A model generated the notes under the pieces. It did no database searches. It was given only the letters and a program-made list of their open reading frames with translations, and was not told the origin of the DNA. This document shows, in pieces, positions 28,293 through 32,925 of a DNA stretch of 32,925 nt (position 1 is its first letter; every line of letters starts with the position of its first letter). The DNA is taken from the NCBI RefSeq assembly GCF_018609725.1, contig NZ_JAHENT010000136.1:1-32925 (forward strand), given 5' to 3'. The translations under genes were made by a program, and so were the position numbers. Source of the stretch: Methanohalobium sp. GTDB taxonomy: Archaea > Halobacteriota > Methanosarcinia > Methanosarcinales > Methanosarcinaceae.

Positions 28293-29096
28293 TTAAAGAA
28301 TCTCGTCCATACTACCACTGCGGTAACCCTCAATATCGACTGTTATATAGGTTATACCAAGATTTTTAAGTTCTGATACCACATTTTTTCTGTAGTTTAA
28401 AAAGGACTCCAGCTCTTTTTCCGGTATTTCTATTCGGGCTATTGCACCCTCACCATGTAACCTGACTCTCCCCTGGGTAAATCCGAATGAAGACAGTAGA
28501 TTTTCCGCCCTGTCAACATTTTTGAGTTTATCTTCTGTAAGGATTTCATTGTATGGTATCCGGGAAGCAAGGCATGCGGATGATGGTAAATTCCAGAAAT
28601 TATAGCCTCTTTTTTTTGCGATTTTTCGGATATCTGGTTTACTTATTTCTGCATCTACAAACGGATGTGCTATATCTTCTTCATCTCCGGCGGCAAGTCC
28701 TGGTCGATATTCACCAAGGTCTGAAAGATTTGTACCATCAGCTATACAATTAAATCCTATATTTAATGCATAGGATTTTAACAATTGTGATGAAGCCTTT
28801 TTACAATGATAACATCTATCTTTTGGGTTATTAACTATCCCGGATTTGCTAAGAGCTTTAAACGGTAATATTTCAAAATTTAAACCAAATTCATTTGCTA
28901 TTATTTTAGCCTGTTCTATACTGTGTTGGGGAACAAGCGGTGAATCAAGAAGTATGCACAGATGTTGGTTGCCGAGTGTTTCTTTTGCAACCAGAGAAAG
29001 CAGACTGCTGTCAACACCGCCTGAAAACGCTATAACCATTGGTCCTTTTTTAGCGATAACCTCTTTCAGTGTATCTACTGGTTCATAAGGGGTCAT
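28293..29096 (-). CDS. larE: LarE-family ATP-dependent sacrificial sulfur transferase (PP-loop)
   Basis: MVIAFSGGVDSSLLSLVAKE, NPKDRCYHCKKA, IADGTNLSDLGEYRPGLAA, SSACLASRIPYNE. Confidence 0.9.
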   Translation of the reverse strand: MTPYEPVDTLKEVIAKKGPMVIAFSGGVDSSLLSLVAKETLGNQHLCILLDSPLVPQHSIEQAKIIANEFGLNFEILPFKALSKSGIVNNPKDRCYHCKKASSQLLKSYALNIGFNCIADGTNLSDLGEYRPGLAAGDEEDIAHPFVDAEISKPDIRKIAKKRGYNFWNLPSSACLASRIPYNEILTEDKLKNVDRAENLLSSFGFTQGRVRLHGEGAIARIEIPEKELESFLNYRKNVVSELKNLGITYITVDIEGYRSGSMDEIL

Positions 29097-29120
29097 TTTT
29101 ACTCTGAATGTTTTGGTTGA

Positions 29121-29534
29121 TTATTCTGGTTTTTCTTCTTCTTTTTCTCCCCATAGTGAAAGGTTCTGTTTTTGACGGTAATCGTTAATAGCTTTATGGA
29201 TAGCTTCTTCTGCCAGAACTGAACAATGCATTTTTATTGATGGTAGACCTTCAAGTGCATCAGCAACAGCTTTGTTGGAAACATCCCATGCATCTTCCAG
29301 TGTTTTTCCTTTTATAAGTTCTGTAGCCATGCTGCTTGATGCGATTGCTGCACCGCATCCAAAGGTCATAAATTTTGCATCCTGTATTATATTATCCTCT
29401 ATTTTGAGATACATTCGCATAATGTCTCCACATTTCGGATTACCAACTTCCCCCACTCCGTCGGGATTTTCCATTTCTCCTACATTTCTTGGGTTCATGA
29501 AATGGTCCATTACTTTTTTACTGTACATTGCCAT
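29121..29534 (-). CDS. nifU: NifU/IscU-type Fe-S scaffold protein
   Basis: YSKKVMDHFMNPRNVGEMENPDGVGEVGNPKCGDIMRMYLK, FMTFGCGAAIASSSM, IKMHCSVLAEEAI. Confidence 0.94.
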   Translation of the reverse strand: MAMYSKKVMDHFMNPRNVGEMENPDGVGEVGNPKCGDIMRMYLKIEDNIIQDAKFMTFGCGAAIASSSMATELIKGKTLEDAWDVSNKAVADALEGLPSIKMHCSVLAEEAIHKAINDYRQKQNLSLWGEKEEEKPE

Positions 29535-29550
29535 AAAATATTCCTCTTTA

Positions 29551-30747
29551 TTATTTTGTAGCCATAGGTGACATTGAACGTAACCGTTCGATTATATTTG
29601 GTACTACTGAAAGCACATAATCCACATCTTCTTCGGTATTTTCTTTGCCCAGTGACAGACGAAGTGAACCATGGGCAATTTCATGCGGCAGACCGCAACC
29701 TACCAGTACATGGGATGGTTCAAGTGATGCGGATGTACATGCACTTCCTGTAGATGCTGCAATTGAATATGAATCAAGCATAAGAAGTATTGATTCCCCT
29801 TCTATATATTCAAAAACAATATTAACATTATTGGGCAATCTCTCTGTCGGGTGACCACAAAGATGTGTTTTCGGTATTTCCAAAAGTCCATTTATAAGGC
29901 GGTCACGTAGAGCTTGCATCCTTTTGGCATGGTTTTCTATATCACTTGTGACACGTTCTATAGCTTCTCCTAATCCAACTATTCCCGGAACATTTTCAGT
30001 TCCAGCACGGCGCTGTTTTTCTTGTGCACCCCCGTGCATGAAATTGTCAATTTTAACACCTTTTTTTATGTAAAGTGCACCAGTGCCTTTTGGTCCATAG
30101 AATTTATGACCTGATAATGATAGCAGATCGATGTTCATATCTTCTACATCAACAGGCACCTGACCTATAGCCTGGACTGCATCAGTATGGAAATATACAC
30201 CATTCTCTCTTGCAATCTTGCCAATTTCCTTAATTGGCTCAATGGTACCAATTTCGTTATTTGCAAACATTACGGTAATAAGTATGGTCTGGTCTGTTAT
30301 CGCATCCCTGACATCATCTACATTTACATGTCCATATTTATCAACTGGTAGATATGTAACATCAAACCCCTGTTTTTCAAGCCACTCACATGGGTGTAGA
30401 ACTGCATGGTGTTCAATAGCAGTAGTTATAATGTGGTTTCCTTTATTTTTGTTTGCAAAGGCAACTCCTTTGATTGCCCAGTTATCAGATTCCGTTCCTC
30501 CACTTGTAAAAAACACACTGTCGGTTTTGGCATTTATCGCATTTGCTACCTTTTCCCTTGCTTTTTCAATTGCATCTTCTGACTCTTTTGCAATTGTGTA
30601 TGGTGATGATGGATTTCCGAAATATTCTGTAAAATATGGAACCATTGCATTTACTACTTCTGGATCTGTATATGTAGTAGCGGCATGGTCCATGTAAACC
30701 AATTTTTGTCCTTCTTCATTGTTCTGCATAAACAACCTCATTATCAA
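29551..30747 (-). CDS. nifS: Cysteine desulfurase NifS/IscS
   Basis: VYMDHAATTYTDPEVVNAM, SGGTESDNWAIKG, SLSGHKFYGPKGTGALYIKKG, ASTGSACTS. Confidence 0.95.
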   Translation of the reverse strand: MIMRLFMQNNEEGQKLVYMDHAATTYTDPEVVNAMVPYFTEYFGNPSSPYTIAKESEDAIEKAREKVANAINAKTDSVFFTSGGTESDNWAIKGVAFANKNKGNHIITTAIEHHAVLHPCEWLEKQGFDVTYLPVDKYGHVNVDDVRDAITDQTILITVMFANNEIGTIEPIKEIGKIARENGVYFHTDAVQAIGQVPVDVEDMNIDLLSLSGHKFYGPKGTGALYIKKGVKIDNFMHGGAQEKQRRAGTENVPGIVGLGEAIERVTSDIENHAKRMQALRDRLINGLLEIPKTHLCGHPTERLPNNVNIVFEYIEGESILLMLDSYSIAASTGSACTSASLEPSHVLVGCGLPHEIAHGSLRLSLGKENTEEDVDYVLSVVPNIIERLRSMSPMATK

Positions 30748-30826
30748 TTATTGGTTTCAAATTAGTTATAATTTAATGTTGGTAAGCCAAAATCTTTATA
30801 CCATTAGATGTTTATAAGGTATATTA

Positions 30827-30838
30827 TCACAATTGTGA
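30827..30838. promoter_or_regulatory. Palindrome TCACAATTGTGA in the nifS/HTH intergenic region
   Basis: Perfect 12-bp palindrome; ATCACAATTGTGAAT, 11/12 or better match to the motif at 26400. Confidence 0.6.
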
Positions 30839-31025
30839 ATGCCATCTATATAATTAATGTGGTTTAAACGTTGTGGTAAGAGATGTTTTAATATAAACGC
30901 TGAAAATTTGTGGTAGTTAGTATATTTTATATAGCCAAAAATTATATGTCAGATGATATAAAATCTTATGTACCTACACTTCTGTGGATTACTGTTTACA
31001 TCCTTTAAAATAACCAAGTGATAAA

Positions 31026-31370
31026 ATGAAAATGAATACACCATGTCAGGTAATAGTATGGGACGTTCTTCCTGCTATCCGAGCGGCGCTTGCATCAGAA
31101 CTGGTTAAAAACGGAGTTTCTCAACGTAAAGTTGCAGAATTGTTTGATATGGCGCCCTCTGCTGTTTCGCAATATATAACCAAAAAACGGGGATATCGTA
31201 TTGAATTCGATGAAGATATTAAAAATTCTATAGCACAGCTTGCATCTGAAATTCAGAAGGGAACTGTAGATGATGTGTCCGACAAAATATGTGAAATCTG
31301 TAAACAGCTTAGAAGCAATGATGGAGGTTGTCCTACCAGTTCAAATAATAATGTAACACTGGTCAACTAA
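31026..31370 (+). CDS. HTH transcriptional regulator with C-terminal Cys motif
   Basis: LVKNGVSQRKVAELFDMAPSAVSQYITKKRGYRI (HTH) and CEICKQLRSNDGGC. Confidence 0.8.
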   Translation: MKMNTPCQVIVWDVLPAIRAALASELVKNGVSQRKVAELFDMAPSAVSQYITKKRGYRIEFDEDIKNSIAQLASEIQKGTVDDVSDKICEICKQLRSNDGGCPTSSNNNVTLVN

Positions 31371-31538
31371 ATATCTAATATTAACTGGTACTTTTTCTGT
31401 CTTTTGGGTTTAATAATTTGTGAATGTCTGTGACCTCAATCAACCTGTAAAAATTTTAAAATATTCTTAATTGGGTTACAGTAAAATTACTGATAGGATT
31501 AATAATAATCAAGTAATATTTATAAGCAATATTTAAAT

Positions 31539-32219
31539 ATGTATAATATCTTTCTGATATTATGGGGTGTATCTATACCAAACAGGTCTTTTATTACATC
31601 AAAAAATATTCTGATTTTTTTATTGGTCATGGTTGTTGTAATTTCAACTTTTTTGTTTCTGGATTTTAAAGCTGCTACAAGTCAAACTAATTCTAATACC
31701 CAGTCCAATTCGTATTCTACTAACAATACTGGTATAAATTTTTCAAAAGAAGTATTTGTGTATATTGATGGTAATGGCAATATATCAAAAGGTACAGGTT
31801 CTGAGATAATAAAGGGTTTTAATAATGCAGGTATGCAAATATCCCAAATTGATGAATTCAAAAACAATTATCAAAAACCTGTTTTCATTGTAACAATCAA
31901 GAATTTTGATATTTTGTATACTCCTTTCTATTCAACAGCAAATATTGAAGCTTTTTATTTTTATTCTTCTGAAGGTGATACCAAATATTACAAGGGTTTT
32001 AAAAGAGATAAAAATCCGACTGTACGGTTTTACAGTAATGAATCAAAAAGCGGTGAATATATAAAACAGGGAGCACTTAGTATGAAGGATTCTACTAAAG
32101 GGATTATATCATTAAAAGCATATACCAATCATCTGGAAAAAAACCTTGCTACAAATGTTATCAAGAGTTTCCTCCCTGTTGAACAACAATGGAGACTAAA
32201 ATGGATGGGCCTATATTGA
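31539..32219 (+). CDS. Hypothetical protein with one N-terminal transmembrane segment
   Basis: NILIFLLVMVVVISTFLFLDF anchor, Ser/Asn/Thr-rich linker, globular C-terminal region. Confidence 0.6.
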   Translation: MYNIFLILWGVSIPNRSFITSKNILIFLLVMVVVISTFLFLDFKAATSQTNSNTQSNSYSTNNTGINFSKEVFVYIDGNGNISKGTGSEIIKGFNNAGMQISQIDEFKNNYQKPVFIVTIKNFDILYTPFYSTANIEAFYFYSSEGDTKYYKGFKRDKNPTVRFYSNESKSGEYIKQGALSMKDSTKGIISLKAYTNHLEKNLATNVIKSFLPVEQQWRLKWMGLY

Positions 32220-32281
32220 TAAATACAGAAATAGTAGAATATTTTGAAAATTTTGACAACTATAGATAAAAGATTCACTAC

Positions 32282-32318
32282 CCAATCTGTAAATAACCCC
32301 TTGAATTATACAGATTGG
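32282..32318. repeat. Inverted repeat, 10-bp stem
   Basis: CCAATCTGTA (32282-32291) / TACAGATTGG (32309-32318). Confidence 0.6.
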
Positions 32319-32794
32319 ATATATAAGGCTACTTTAATACCTTTAACCAACATTTGCCTGATGGTTGAACCCCACTCAACCATAAACTCCGCTCATCCAC
32401 TACTTTTAACAGATGTAGCGTTTCCTTCATTTTCTACATCTGCAATCTGAACCTATAATAGATGATATAAATATATATAATAAATGATGCAATTATTTTC
32501 CCAGCGTTAAATATTATAAAGGCTCTAAAAAATTTAAAGCTTCATATAAGTTTAAAATCAGGATTTATTGGTAATTTGCTGATTTTTAATCATTTATTGT
32601 TTCTTTGATTTTTCTGCATTATTATTTTAGAGAGTTTGGATTTTTTTAAAGCAGAATGGATTAACTTATATAAATCAATAATATAATTGTATACGTATCT
32701 GAAATGCACTTACAATAATATTTATATGTAGTTTTGACATAATTAGTATGTTTAAAAGTGCTTATTGTTGTGGGTGTGTTATGCACAACGTTAT

Positions 32795-32846
32795 TGTAAT
32801 TGATAAAATCAAATTCATTTTCTATCAATTTTTATTATCAATTACA
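32795..32846. repeat. Inverted repeat, 12-bp stem
   Basis: TGTAATTGATAA (32795-32806) / TTATCAATTACA (32835-32846). Confidence 0.6.
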
Positions 32847-32925
32847 TTCATGAGATATACTCACTGGGTGTAACGCTACACCCTCTATCCCATCTAAATC
32901 AGGGATTGCTTTTTTCATAATATTA

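Noticed and set aside
30218-30697. + strand ORF of 159 aa inside nifS
   Set aside because: Antisense to nifS, no recognisable domain
32244-32450. + strand ORF of 68 aa
   Set aside because: Crosses the 32282-32318 inverted repeat, no good ribosome-binding site or motif; likely spurious
1-32925. CRISPR array or rRNA genes
   Set aside because: No regularly spaced repeats with unique spacers and no rRNA-like sequence were seen

Overview
The window looks like an AT-rich chromosomal segment of a methanogenic archaeon, probably a halophilic or methylotrophic member of the Methanosarcinales (inferred from gene content; no search was run). Left to right it holds: a truncated membrane protein; a glycine-betaine-type binding protein; an AOR-family oxidoreductase; tRNA-Arg(UCU); ilvE; a MoeA fused to a periplasmic-binding-like domain; a DRG-family GTPase; tRNA-Gln(UUG); and a thiol/metalloid section (DGC zinc-binding protein, thioredoxin-like protein, truncated and full permeases, a small CxxC protein, DUF169 protein, UspA, ACR3 arsenite exporter, ArsR) that also contains gene remnants. 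Next come a BCCT transporter, a decayed IS605-type tnpB element, another UspA, and a dense sulfur-mobilisation island (cysK, cysE, HMA protein, thi4, thiI, tRNA-Cys, radical SAM, fdhD, larE, nifU, nifS, HTH regulator). Main second-look items: (i) a repeated palindrome, TTCAC-N3/4-GTGAA, at the control regions of the HMA gene, thi4, tRNA-Cys/radical SAM and nifS/HTH, suggesting a sulfur/cysteine regulon that includes a tRNA gene; (ii) a second palindrome family, ATTTCAAATATATTTGAAAT, at the truncated-permease/thioredoxin operon and the DUF169 divergent promoter; (iii) a Cys at the Thi4 sulfur-donor position; (iv) remnants the ORF track misses (NikR C-terminus, 5'-decayed UspA, truncated permease, tnpB with one TAA and one TAG); (v) a row of near-perfect hairpins in the tnpB left end, with a solo copy of that end on the other side of the BCCT gene.
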